A stretch of DNA of 64,000 nucleotides from Rhea pennata. Taxonomy: Eukaryota > Chordata > Aves > Rheiformes > Rheidae. The stretch covers positions 98,011,190 to 98,075,189 of the forward strand of contig NC_084663.1 in the NCBI RefSeq assembly GCF_028389875.1, in the 5' to 3' direction. This document shows positions 34,600-48,171 of the stretch, piece after piece (positions within the stretch are counted from its first letter, which is position 1; every line of letters begins with the position of its first letter). The notes under the pieces are model-generated. The model saw only the letters and a program-made list of their open reading frames with translations. It searched no databases and was not told the origin of the DNA. The translations under genes were made by a program, and so were the position numbers.

Positions 34600-37500
34600 C
34601 TGATACACTGATACATGTAACCTCCTTATTTCAAGATCTGGGAAGCATTCAGTGCAGTACGGAGCTAACATGGTATCAGAGCAATAGTACTTACACTGAT
34701 GAAAATGACAAATTCTGAGCTTGGTATTCAACTGTGGATACATATATTGGTGCTACTCTGCTCAGTCTTCTCAATTTCCAAGCCTGAAACCCACTGAATC
34801 AACTCATCTCTAAAATTCTGAGTGGGATTAGTGTGTCTAAAAGAGTACCTGGTACCATTGTAGACATCCCAGGATATCTGAGATAGTTAGCCACAAAGGG
34901 CTGGAAGGTATGGTGCTGAACTTGGATGAAGAAACCCATGCCCTTCTGGTGGTAGCTAGAGAGCAGTCAAAATACCTACAGCACCTGAAGTGGCACTAAA
35001 TGGTGATGAATTGCTCTTATCATGTCTAAGGAAGCCTGCTTGTTAGAGAATTATTTTCTGCCCTGCATGCAGAAGATTGCAGACGAAACCACAAACTTCT
35101 TTTCAAGAGAATGTACAATGAGCACAACAGCTTTCTCTTCTGAGGATGGTTTACATTCCTCACTCTGTTTATACACCTATTTAGCTGTTCCCCACCACAG
35201 CAACAAGCATTTTCTCCTCTCCTCTTTAGAAACACTTCAGTTTTGCTTTCTGTGAGAAAAAGTAACCCCGATTAAGCACGGCACAGAGTCAGAATCTGGG
35301 ACCACAAGATTTTCCTAGTGGCATGCAGGTGCATAGTCGTCTTTGTTAAACTTTAAAGACAACTTAGATTTTGTAATCATTACAGTAGATTTCTGTTAGG
35401 AAGGAAATGAATTTCCTTTACCGCTGGTCAAGTGGTCTACTTTGTGCAATGCATTCAATTTGTTCATGAGCATGGTCCCACTTCTGATGTATTTCTTTTG
35501 GTTGGAGGCAGGGGCAATGATGTGTTTGACAGGGCAAGATTAAAGCTTTGGTCTGGTTAATCTAAGAACATTGTTTTAAAAATCTTTCCTATTAGTAAGC
35601 GTAGTTAGATGGAGAAGAAAATGTTGTGTTGTGGTCAAGCTTACTCATATTTTCCGTTCATTTTGAGGTTTCCAGTTCTTTATTCAAATAAAGAGTTTGA
35701 CAGCTTTTTCCCACTTCTAACTTTAAAACAGGAAATTTTGAGCACCAAAACCATTGTTTTAGTTCACTGTGCATAATGCAAATGCATCTCCAGTAGAACT
35801 GAGTTTTTAAAGGGTAAATCAAGACAGCCCCACCACAATGTAGAAGAGGATCACTCAGGCACTAATATGATTCTTCTACTTTACAATCCTCATCTGTAGA
35901 ATTCAAGCAGATTTGAGACTAGGAAGTTGGTTTAAAAGGAAAAATCATAGAAATATACAAGAGAAAGTCTGAGAGGGAGAAAGAGAGGTTATATACATGC
36001 CATCTGATCTATCGCTGCCTAAACTGCAAACATGCTAAACAAACCAGATGTTATACTCTGCATTGTCTCTTACACATGCACCTATACATACGCTTTGCTC
36101 TGGCACTGGTAGACTAGTCCAGAACAAAAATGCAAGGCTCAGGCAAAGCCAAGACAGGACTTATCCTAGCAATACTGCTAGGATACCTTATATGGTGTGT
36201 GCAGGGGCCCTGTAACAGCATGTCTCCCCAGGCCAAATTTGGCTATAAACTCAAGCCCGGTATTTTCCTAACAAGTACTTTGGGCTTCACAAATTTGACA
36301 AGTATTTCTGGCTTACACAAACCTGTATAACCAGGCTACCATCCCCGTAAGTCGTCAGCAGTAAGAACTGACAATATTAACTGCAATGAAATCTGTGTGT
36401 ATTTCGGTTTACAGGCTAGGGAAATACATAAAGAGAACAACACTTGGTTTTCCTCACCCGTGTTCACTAACAAAAATTTCTAGGCTGTCTGAGAGGGTCT
36501 CATCTGAATAGCAGAAAACTGAAAGGGGTGTTACCTACATGACAGGAGCAGAGTCTTTCTCAGCAAATTCAGGTTACTGCTTAGCGTAATAACATCTGTG
36601 CATCCAGACTAGAGCCTGGGCTTCTGCTCAGGCTGCAGGAGTCCTCTCTAGGAAGTTGCTGGATTCCTGGTTGGCAAAAATCATTGTGGGCAAACTTGCT
36701 CTCATTTCTTGCGTGCAGTTGGTTCTCAGATTGGCTGTGCTTACAGTGAAGACACAGTTTGAAGCCGCTGTAATTCATGCTAAGGACTGTTTGTGGCATT
36801 AGAGGCTTTTCACTGCAGAAGCAAAAGACTGAAAACTGTTCCAGGCTCTGTGCAATTTGCGACAAATATCCTAGGAGATGATAACAGCATGGATGTCCCA
36901 AAACAATACTATGCTGAGGAATCTGCTGTATGGACTTTCTCATCAGAGGGCAGGAAAAGGTGTGAGAGAGGCACAGCCAGTAGCGTTCCTCAGTGCCTCT
37001 AACGAGGCTGGAGCAATTGAGGCAGTCATGCCCAGCTGAGGCTGTAGGCGTTATCAGCCAAATTTTAGCTACACCAAACGAGTCGGAGACCATCGTGAAT
37101 CTGCTTTTAAAATCATTTCATTCTGCTTCAAAACAGGACTAGGTTTTTTTCCATTATCCGCTGAAGGAGATTTCACAGCTCCCCGGACAGCCTCCCGCAG
37201 TGATTAACTAGCCTTTTAGATGTTGGACAAAAGGGAAAAGAGATAAGTTATTTTTCCGGTGAGAGTGCCTCTTCGCCTATTCCCAGCATGCTATGGAAAG
37301 AAAAACAACCAATTTTTCTCTCCTTAACAATCATCTCTTGCATTTAAAAACACATATATCCTCCAGTCAGTCTTCTGCTTTCTTAACAAAATACAACTAC
37401 TTCCTTAAGTCCAAGCTCACAAGTCATGCTTTCCAGCCCTGAATTTGTTCTCTTTGCTCTTCTCTGACCACATATGTATGTAGCTATTACTTCTCTAAAT

Positions 37501-38229
37501 TTGATGCCTGTAATCGAACAAGTCTTTTGAGTGGAAGAGCGAAACAGTTAGCTATTATTCATTACATAGAACAGCCATGGGGCACGTCATGGTTGACTAA
37601 CTATAATTCATTTTCTGCCATATTGCCATTACCATTTGCAGTTTTTGCTTCCATTAGTATAAAATTTAGTGGGGAATTTTTGTAGTAACACCTCAGTACA
37701 TCAAGAACATTTTGAATTTTGATTCTATCACCTATACTGGCTGCAGCTCTAACACAGTAAAGCTCTTAATAATGATCCTTGTAAGAAAGGGGAAGGTGAG
37801 GAAGCACGAGGTTGATTGGAAAAGTGAAAAGTTGAGCAGTCAGGGAATGATCTAGGTGTATGTTTAGCCCCGATCAGGTTTAAATAGAAAGAGTCAGAAG
37901 AAGGTTATGCCCTCCCCGCCAAAAAAAAACAATGCACTTGAAAGCTGCCGAAGTTGTGAATAAAACAGGAAGCTGAAGGGCCATTGTAGCTTGACCAGAT
38001 AACACGCAGATGAAACAAGATATGAAACCAGAAAGCTGAGTTCTAGCTAAATCTTCTGCAAATTTGAGTTCTTGTTGAGTTATATCTTAAGTCAAAATAC
38101 TCTAACTTGCTGTACGAAGTGAACCTGTAAAAGCTGATATTATAGTAACTAAATTACATTTTATTTTGCCATATTCACAACTGTAGCATGATGTAGACAG
38201 CTCTACATGAGCTTGTGTTTCGACGGTGT

Positions 38230-38272
38230 GTTGTACCTGAGGTCTGCATATGAGTTGTACCTGAGGTATGCA
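38230..38272. repeat. Two-copy 24-bp-period duplication
   Basis: A 19-bp unit beginning GTTGTACCTGAGGT occurs at 38230-38248 and 38254-38272 with one mismatch. Confidence 0.8.
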
Positions 38273-38803
38273 GTTATAGTGCAAATTCAACAAGAAAATT
38301 TAACTGGTGTGTCTATTACTTACGGATTGCAGTTAGAGCAATAATAATTCACAAGTCTCCAGAAGTTTTACATTTGCTTTTTACGGTTGCTTGCTAGTCA
38401 AACATAAACCTAGGATGAAAAGCCTGATTTACAACCCTCTTCACAGATTGTCTGATTTTTAAAATACAAGTTAATTGAAAGTGATCCTTCAAAATGCAAA
38501 CTTTGCTAAAATTAGAATTAAAAACTATAGATTCAAACAATGAAAAAAGTTACAGAACTGTAAAATATATGAATAGGTGTTAGAATATATGAATATCTAT
38601 TAGAAAATATGAATATGTAGTTTTGTTTGTCCAGAAACTATCCAGAATAGTTCAAAAATTAAGTTGCAAGATAGAATCATAAAACAATATTTTCCTTTTT
38701 ATCTAGCAGCCCAGTGTTCAGGGTTCTCAATGATCCATATTAAATTTCTCCCTGAAATTATAATATATCCAATTTTTGCATGTAGTTTAATATACTTCTT
38801 ACC

Positions 38804-38837
38804 AAAAAAAAAAAAAAAAGAAAAGAAAAAAAGAAAA
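38804..38837. repeat. A-rich low-complexity tract
   Basis: Poly(A) interrupted by G. Confidence 0.8.
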
Positions 38838-41800
38838 CTCTGTGAGAGGGAAAAAAAAGGGGGGAGGTGTTTCATTGATATGAGAGTTTTACATGTTTTT
38901 AAATTGAAGAAAATGGTTGTGTAAACTGGCCTCTCAAAGAGACCATGGGGCCTCCTGAGATACTTAGATCAGCCAGGGGAGAACAGAGGCTCAAGGGATG
39001 GGGAAATCCTACCTACAGTGGAGCACTTCAGCTGTGCAGCAAATGCAGAGAAGCAATTCAGCCTGACCTGAAACACGTCCAGGTGTTACAGATTTAAGCA
39101 GTAAAAAAATCCACCAAAATTCCTCTTTTAGACTTTAGTGAAATCCTATTTCTACCAGAAAAATGATTCCTTGAAGTTCATTCAATCCATCCTAAATAGC
39201 TCAAATCTTGGTAATCAGCACCCTTAGACCTATTTTTAGCAATCTAGTGTGACAACATAATCTTCAAGATCCAGAAAGCAGAGTCTTCAGCTTCATTTTC
39301 ACAAAAGCAACCCCCTCCTTCCGCTTGATGGTCCTTATTCATGTTAACTGAATAATCAGCTTCTGACTTAGACATTTGCAATCACAGGTCTCAGTTGCTC
39401 ACAAAACAGTTCATGAAATGCAATAAGAACTCAGTTCACATTACAGTATCCTAAATGTACTGCTTTCCTGTTAAGAAGGGTGCAATTAAAACTGTGAAAG
39501 GTGTCAAAATGTATTTACAGTTGATCACATCAATACTGCTGCTACATATTTTGCCCCAAATAACTTCACTATAAGAGTCTCTTTTGTAGTTTCTATCTTA
39601 CTATTTGAACACAAGAGTCTGACTATGGTAGTGGTCTGTCATCCTTCAACAGTGACATCCTGTCTCGCCTTCTCCCTTCGCAGGTTCTGCTGAGAAGTAA
39701 AATTGAGGTTCTTAGTAGAAACAGTACTGTTTACTCTTATTTATAGTCTCCTTGTTAGCAAATTGCCCCTGTCCTCACCAGACCACTGCATACCCGGCAA
39801 CTATAGCTTGCCATTTTGGAAGAAAGGCTTGTCTTAGGGTGCTGGTGCTTGTGCTTACAAGATAAGTTCGTGCAGAGCCTTGGCTTGAATGCATATCTTC
39901 AAGCAAGACAGATAGCTGTGAATCCTCCTATAGAGGCTTTTACTTGTGGGTGTCAGCTGAGCTGAGCTAAAATGAATACAAGAGTTAAAGTCATAGACAT
40001 CCTGAAAGAAAGGGGTCTTTACAGGACCTTTTACAGCAGAATTTGTGGGACATACCAGAAGAACAAGAGTGCATTTGTCAAAAGCAAAGAAAACTTAAGA
40101 GCTATCCACCTAAGTTAAACCAAAAGCCATCTGTCAGTAGCAGATATGTAGAAAAATAAAGTATAAGTAGTAGAGCATTTTGTATAAAGGAGGATAAAAA
40201 CTGTGGAAGGACAGTAAAGATAGGAAGGATTCTTATCTGTAGAGATGAGTAGGAAAGGACATGCCCTATAGTTGGTATTCAGAAAGAACTAGCAAAATTT
40301 AGGTGAAGTCTGAATAAAGTAGCCTACAGATGTCCCAGTTGTGTCCATTTTGTCAGTTGTCTCCATCATGGAGTGATGGAGAAGATGAAAGGATGAATGC
40401 TACATGGGAGGTTGGGTGGATGGTCAGATATTCCAGATAATACATCGTGCATTTTGGTTTAGACCAAAAAGTTTAAATTATGAAGATTGTCAGCAAGTTG
40501 TTAAAAACCTGTAGGTGCTTTTACTGCTGCAGCTAAAATAAAGTAGAAACAGACACCTAGTCAGAATCTGCTAGGATTCCTCAAAAAAGCTAGAAAGCAA
40601 TGAAAAGTCTCTCTCAAGTTAAGTGCTGCAGAAGTATTCTGAGGAGTAAAAAGAAACCCAACAGACATACAATCACTGGAAATAAAGGACATGAAAATTT
40701 CAAGAATCATGTACTTAAAATATTGGGAAGGTCTAGCAGGTTTAGAAGAATGGAGTATTGCTCCTCAGCTCTTACAAACTTGAGAAAGAACAGTTTTAAC
40801 AACAAATCACCAGGTAAGAGGGATGGGCTTGGGAGCTCCAGGCAATGCATCTGATCAGCTTAGAGACAGACAAAAGGAGCACATAATGAGGAAGAGGCAG
40901 TAGGAACCATAAGTGAGATTGTAGAAGGAGTCTTTAAAAATAGAAGAGACTAGAATGGAAAGAGCAGCAGGGGAATTAAGAGTAAGCTACAACCATGCAA
41001 CATGTCAGTGGATAAGGTAAACCACAGGTGAAGGGAAAGGTGGAGGGTGAGCCACAGAGGGGGGAAAGGAAGGGAACCAGGAAAAAATGGGTGGGTAAGT
41101 GGGACAAAACACAAATCTTTCCTTAAAACAGAATCAAATGCTGAAAAGAATAATATACAGTGGAATATAGATAAAGACCCTTTAACCATATCTTATTTAA
41201 AAACATATGGATGGCATTGATCATGCATCAAGTAATGCAACAGAGCAGTATGAAGAATTAGAATTGTGACTTTCATATAAGCATAATCCATGAACTACAT
41301 TGCAAACCAATATTTTTATACTATTTACCTGGGTACCTGGGAAGCCACCTCTACTTCTCAGTGAAGAACATTCTTCCAAACTTCTACCTGTTCTTTTTTA
41401 GCTTTAGTTATTTTTCAAAGAATTAGAAAGAATTAGAAAACTAGATCAACTAGCTTACCTCTTCAGCCAAAATTAGCTTTCTAGATTTACGGGTTACTTA
41501 ATGCTGCCCTGTTCTTTTGGGCACCTTGTTATTATTTTATTTCTATTTTTTATTTTTTTTTGTATGTATCAGTCACTATTTAGTAAGGGCATTACTGCAT
41601 GCTTGGTTTTGAACCACTGAATCAGGCAGGGTTGTTTTTTCTGCCATTTGATTTGTTAAGTGAGGGAGAAGAAAAAAATTACTTAAACTACAGCAGCATG
41701 GCTGCCACTCACCAGCTCTTACTGATGAAGTTCTCAGTTCTGATTCATTTTGACTTCCTTTGGCAGATAAAGCCTCCTGCTGCTACTGTTCCTACTATGG

Positions 41801-43270
41801 AATTAATATTCAAATCCAACAAGCCCAAATGCTCCATCTCACAGCATGAAAGCTGTGTGGAATGATTCCCTGACTTGGTGCCTCTGAAAATAACTCTATT
41901 GCGCTGGTTAAATGAATTATGAACATAGAAGCAGAAATGAAAATTAGCAGCATGAACATTTCCATTTTTCTTTGGAAATCCAGGAGTTTACCCACAAAGC
42001 TTACTTAACTCCTACAGAGGAGAAAAGGATAGGAGTATATAATCGCATAAAGACTGCTATAAGCTACCTATAGGGACATGCCACACTAAAAAGTGTCACA
42101 ACCACTTTACTATGCAGTTTCTGATGGGAACCCTGGGCTGATCCTGGCCACCATCCATGGCCTGGCCTGGTTCAGCTCGCTGGGGACTGCAGGACAGGGC
42201 ATAGGTCAATAAGGCTCTGCCCTGCCGGCCAGCTTATCCTGCCTGGCTCCCAGCTGTCCCATCCAGGCTGCAGGCAAACTGGATATGAACTTTAAAACTT
42301 GATAAACCAAACTGGCGAACTTCAAACCCATCCAGAGACCAAGCCAAAAGAGCTAAGAAAGCCCTGAATGTGACTGTAACACAGTACAAGGCGAGCATCT
42401 AGATTTACAGCAAAACTAGCTTTTATAAACAGGTCTCCTTGCAAATTTGAAGATCATTAATCTTAAGCTAAAAAGCAATTTTTAACAGAGCTATCAGCAA
42501 GCTTTCAAGTAGATCTTGTTTCTTGTACAACCTCTAAGATAGCCCAATTAGACCGTTCAGCTCTACAGCCCTAGCCCTTGACTACATGCTGGGCATTTTG
42601 TTTTAGCTTGAAATTATGTCGACTATTGAAAAATAAGAAAGGTCCGTCATGCTGATTTTTCACATCAAAGTGATTCAGCAAATTGCCCTGTCAAATTAAA
42701 GAAGCACAATAGGTTTCCTCAAGATCTTTCATAAAATAATGTCTCACTCAAATGGCACGAAATGGCACCCCTGGGCTGCATAGAGATGGCATGAATGAAA
42801 AGTAGAGGTATGCCCCTTCCTAAGGGCATCCTTCAGCTCCAAAACCCCTGATGGCCCTGGCATAGCCATGCTACCAGCTCTCTCAGGAGAGGTCAAGGCT
42901 CCCCACACATAGCAGTCACCAGGTGACCCTGGCTGTAGCCATGCACTATGGCTCTCCCTGCAGGACAGCATCCTGGGCCAGCTGTGGTAGCCATCAAGAG
43001 GAAAGTAGAGAAGAAAACCCATTCACTAAACCAAAACCAAGCATTGAAGTCAGACCAGGATAGCTAACCACGTTGACTGTGCACTCTTCGTAGGAGCAGC
43101 AGCAACGCCTCTCCCAGGGAAGGAGTGGTTTCTGCAAGAGGCGCAGGATGCACCCTCTGGACACACAGGGTCTAGCACAGGCTCCGTGCTGCCTGCTAGG
43201 GATTTTTCTGAAACCCACAAACTATTTTACAGTTATTGTTGAGTTAGCTAATCTCCATTTATACTTTACC

Positions 43271-43346
43271 AAAAAAAAAAAAAAAAAAAGAAAGAAAGAA
43301 AGAAAAAAAGAAAGAAAAGAAAAAAAAAGAAAAAAGAAAAAGAAAG
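43271..43346. repeat. A-rich / (GAAA)n tract
   Basis: Poly(A) passing into GAAA units, all-purine for about 75 bases. Confidence 0.9.
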
Positions 43347-46104
43347 GGTTTAAACTTGCACGACATCCAAACAAAACTGTGCATACATCTTCAAACACCT
43401 AGCATTAAGTAACAAATTGGAAAGGGCTATCATCTCAGGTTTGAAATAGCTTTTACAGAGACTGAGTGGGGCAGAGACTACGGGACTACCAGTCCTGTAG
43501 AGCTCGCCCCTGAAGCTGCTGTAGGAGTCCTAACTTCCCTTCACAGCTGCAGGCAATGGTTTAAAGGGACAATTCTCAGGCCTCAACAAAGTCAGATTAG
43601 TTTCTTCTCATTACAGGACATTAATCTTACCTCTTGAGTTTAATTACGAAAAATATTACATTGTATTACTGTTTGCCATTGCTCATCCCAGATTGTTTGT
43701 CTTGGTCCATCTGGTAGGTGGCTTTTGCCAAGCATTTTTCCCACAGATTATGGACTGGGAGTATCAGCCCCCAGTCCCTGGCTCTGCTGTCTGCCTCCAG
43801 CATACCTTGGAATAGCTATGAAGTGACGTTCTTGAAAACAGCATGTTGGCCAACACTAAGCAGATATATTTCTTGACATAACTCCTACCAAGAAGGCCAG
43901 AAAATCAAGTTACTTCCTATCTGAGCCTTCCCTCCAGATACATACAGCAGGGGAAAGCATATGCCAACAACATTAGCCTGGGAGTTCAAAGGGATGGTAT
44001 TGCAAGTGCACAGGGCCCTCTGCAACCGTGATGTGTTTTTAAGCAGCTGCAATTCAGGAGTGGAAATATTTCAGGGGTTGAGTTTACTACGCCTCCTTCC
44101 TCTGGTTGCAAGTCTTCTTTGCATTTTCATATTTTACGTTCAAAAAACACACACAAAAAAATGGAAGTGATGCTCTGTATTCAAAATTGAGTAGCAATAA
44201 TAACAAAGAAAACCACTCTTTCAGTGAAAAGCACTGTTCTCAAGAAATAATATATTAAACATAAGTATGCTATCCAAAGACTTCTCTGTTCCTCTAAACT
44301 CAGATCTGAAAGCTGTTCAAAATCTCTGTGCAGTCTCTAGATGGCACTATGACTCTTTATAGAAGATTAATCTAAAATGAACCACCCTATTAAAGAAAGT
44401 GTTTGCATTGGGAATTGGGTAAGAATTCACAGCTGCCAAGTGACTAGCTTCCAGTTATATCAGAGGTGTAATAATAGCTTTGTTTATCATGCTGAATTAC
44501 TTCGTGGGTCACAACACAAGCTTATGCTTCACGAGATATCCTCTAGAGGCTGTTCACAGTTAACACTTCAAATATAGCCAGCCAGGTATTGTTATGCTTA
44601 TATGTTCTTTCTTTTGTACTTATAAAGTGAATTAGCTAATTAGGGTCTCACTTGACTAGCATTCAGTCCCTATACTCTTGCACTGTGGTATCTATAGCCA
44701 GCTTGCTGTGTCCAATATAAACACTTACTAAAGGTTTAATTGGTAGTTCACAGCTGTTGGGTATCTGTGTGATCAGTCAGTGTTAGTGAATTCACTGCCT
44801 CTCATCATCTTGCCAAAGGTGTGGAGGAACATATTATCCAGTCCCCTAAATCAGTAGAGATATTACTTTTTCTGCTTCCAGAGTGGAAAAGGAAGGTTTT
44901 TTGAAAAGGCACTAAAAAACCCACCAACTTTCCAGTCTACCTGAGTGTTTGTAATTGCCACTTACAGAAACACTAATATAAAAGTAGGTAGTGAGTGATT
45001 CACAAACCAAAACCAAATTCAATATCATAGGGGTCTTGTATATTATCAGAGAAACTGATAATTAGTCATTTGATTTATATAACTAAAAATCTGTAACACT
45101 TTTTTTCCTCAGTGGAAAGCAAAGTGATGGTTGTCATTCAGATTAAAGATCAGACTTAGCATTTCTGAATACTTATTCTGTAGTTGGACATCAGCTGTAA
45201 AAATACCGTAGAACTTGGAGAAGAATACAGTTTTCTCCAGAGAAGCTTAATCTGTTCCAAACCACCCAGAAGACTAGTGCATTATACAATCATCTCTCAT
45301 TTGTAACAAGCATTTGTAAAAAGTTGTATGCATTATCACTATATGGGCTTACATAGCACACTACCTTTCAGCAGGAGATATAGACAAACATTATGATGAA
45401 CACTCAACAGTAGAAATAAAGCTATATAGTAAAAATGACAAAATTGTTTAAGCTCTGAACTCATGTACAAAGATTCCTAAGCTTTATTGCCAGTTTTGCC
45501 ACTGACTACAGGGCTGCAAATCTGTTTGTCTTTCCCAGCATTAAATCAGATGTTTCTGGTTTGTGCAAAGATGATTCACTGCTATGAAATCAAAGAGAAG
45601 CCTAATTCAAGCTCACAACTCTACACCTGAGGTGTTTGCAAAGATATGGTGTTTGTGATTTTGATGTACACTGGTCAACCAAGCTGATAAGAGGACTAGG
45701 AAAAATAATGATCACCGTTGATTTCCTCTGAAGTGCTAGGCAAATCTCCCACATAGCTAACTTCTTTACAAGAAGGATCAAAGACTCTTACATTGTAAGG
45801 ACAATTCATACAAACACTGTAAATAAATATTGCCTACTTATTACTTCATGTCTCACATCACAGTGAGAAGCGGAGACACATCAACTGCAATATGTAATTA
45901 GTAAATTCTTGAATAAATTAAGAGAGGAAACTTAAAAAGCTTTGAACAACATAAGCAGCAACAACATTGTTAAAAAGCAAATGCCTTGGCCTTGACTGAT
46001 GGCAGATGACACTGTGGTATATGCATATGTGCACACAGACATTGTAGAAGCAGATGTTCCCATTCTCATTCCTCTTGCACAGAGATTTCACTGCCTTTGG
46101 GCAC

Positions 46105-46153
46105 TACACACATGTGCACACACATGCACATGCACACATGTGTGCACACATGC
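46105..46153. repeat. Imperfect CACATG/TGTGCA alternating repeat
   Basis: Alternating purine-pyrimidine CA/TG units with internal palindromes; Z-DNA prone. Confidence 0.75.
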
Positions 46154-47801
46154 AGAGCCCCAACACTGACAGCACAGTCCAGCAAAGCTGGGTTTCAAGC
46201 ACTGTATTTAATTCTGGTATCCCTTGAAAATCTTCCTCCAAGATCAACCTCCGATTTTTTGGCTTCTTCAGTGACCATTATCAGAGCAACGAGAAACTTT
46301 AGCAGATATCTCCATCCTGAGAAAACCCAGTCGACAGCCTTTCCTTTGGAAGTGGTCTTGGAAGTTCTCTGGCACAAATGCCTGGTACCAGGGCACAGGG
46401 AGAGGGGAGGTGGCCACTTACTGTCCTGTGTTGCCAGATGAGGATGCTCAAGCCCCAGTTTATGCTGCTGCAGCATGCAGCTCCGGCTGGTTTGAACTCT
46501 GGCCCTAAACAGCCGACAGTTGAACATATTTGGAGCGGATGAATGGTTTAGGTCAGAAACAGTATTTTTTGTTGAGTAATTCTGCTGCCACACAGGGTGG
46601 AATTCCTGGTTACACCTGAAAAAGTTTCAAAGTTCAAAAATCCTCTCCAACTACTTGGCACTATCTGCGATTCAGAGATACACAGTCATATTCTGCAATA
46701 TGACGTACAGAAACAGATGGGCAAAGACAAACATAGAGTCAAGCTACAGCAATAAATCAATTTATAACCAGTGCTTGTCTCAGAGCTGATGAGGCTGTAT
46801 TCTGACCTGCTTCTCCCTAAAAGAAGTCTGGATTAAATAAGAAGCCAATCTGAAGTATTCTATTAGTATCTTGAAAAATGAATACCCTTTTTTTTCCAGC
46901 CAAGCCCCAAAAACAAAAGTAAAGGCATTTCTTGTTTGTGGAATAGCAGTTGCTGTTCTTTCAGTCTCAGCTCCCCTTCTGCACCTCTTTGTTCAAAGGC
47001 TCCAATAGAGAAATTGATGTTGCAGAGGTGTACTAAAAAATGGCACTTCAATTATTCAGCTTCTCATTTATCACCTTGCACTGTGCTCCTTGGAAGTCTG
47101 CAGATTCATTGCTTTTAATCAGCTGTACTATACCAATAAGTTTCAACAAATGACTTGCCGGTAGGGTCTACCTTGTTCCTAAATGCCATTTACTTACAGA
47201 TTGAAGCTCAGACGTAGATCTGAAATTTAATGCTCTGTATTCCAGAACACAGTTTTGCATTTGGCTTGTTGCTACATTACAGAGAATAAAAAGCAAGTTT
47301 GTCCTCTGCCGAGCTGGAAGTATATTTTATCTAGGGTACAGAAGGAATATACAAAGACAGTTCACAAACAAAGCTTCCAAATTGGTGAATATGCCTAAAG
47401 TGATTAATAAGGAATAAAAATTGTACAGAGGAAGATTTTTAGGAAAAAAGGCTTTTGTCTAATATACCTTGCCACAAAGTTCAGATTTGGATCCAAAGCC
47501 ACTGATTTAAAAGGCTCCAGATTTTGTTTCACTTCTGCAGTTCTGACTGAAAAAAATCAACATAGAACATTTTGTTGCAGTTCAAAGATATCAAAAGATT
47601 ATTTTGTTTCAAGATTTGTTATTTGAGCTGTATCAAAACTTTGCTATGAGAACAGCAATAGTGTCTGAACTGTTGTTCTGTTTCACAGCAAAATCAATTA
47701 ATAGTTTATGACCTTTTCTTGCTGCAAATTCCATTTCACAAACGGTTCCAGATTTGCATTGGGATTTGCTTCCCTTTGTTAAGCAAGGAAAAACAAACAA
47801 A

Positions 47802-47802
<1 letters not shown>

Positions 47803-47836
<34 letters not shown>
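47803..47836. repeat. Poly(A) tract
   Basis: About 34 A after (CAAA) units. Confidence 0.85.
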
Positions 47837-47838
<2 letters not shown>

Positions 47839-48101
47839 CAAAAAACAACTTTGCTCTGGCTTGTTTCTAAGCAATTACTTGAAAAACATTCTCTGGTAGA
47901 ATAGATGGAAACTAGTATAAGCACACTTCACTTAACTAGATGAAAGTATAAAAACTCCAGCACAGAAGCTTTAGTTTTGATTAAGCTGTAACTTTCCTGA
48001 GGAAATAAGGGAAAGTAGTTAGAAAAGCTGGGGGTGGAATTTAACAGCAACTTGCACTGCAGGAAAGGTTATGCCACATTTCTGAGCTTGCACTGGCCAT
48101 T

Positions 48102-48171
48102 ACACACACACACACACACACACACACATATCTATCTATCTATCTATCTGTATATATATATATATATATAT
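48102..48171. repeat. Compound (CA)n(TATC)n(TA)n microsatellite
   Basis: Three simple motifs in a row, a likely polymorphic locus. Confidence 0.9.

Larger units (their letters stand above)
33467..43264. other. Intergenic or intronic DNA, no supported gene
   Basis: No chain of exons is seen on either strand. Points noted: a purine-rich block at about 33750-34500; a short ORF with a hydrophobic N-terminus at 36130-36330 and a 170-codon minus ORF at 36581-37093; a 24-bp-period duplication at 38230-38272; an A-rich tract at 38804-38837; a possible donor after an ORF at 40813; a GC-richer block at 42120-42290. Confidence 0.45.

Noticed and set aside
46195..46593. 132-codon minus-strand ORF
   Set aside because: The translation has no recognised family and no flanking exon signals; not supported.
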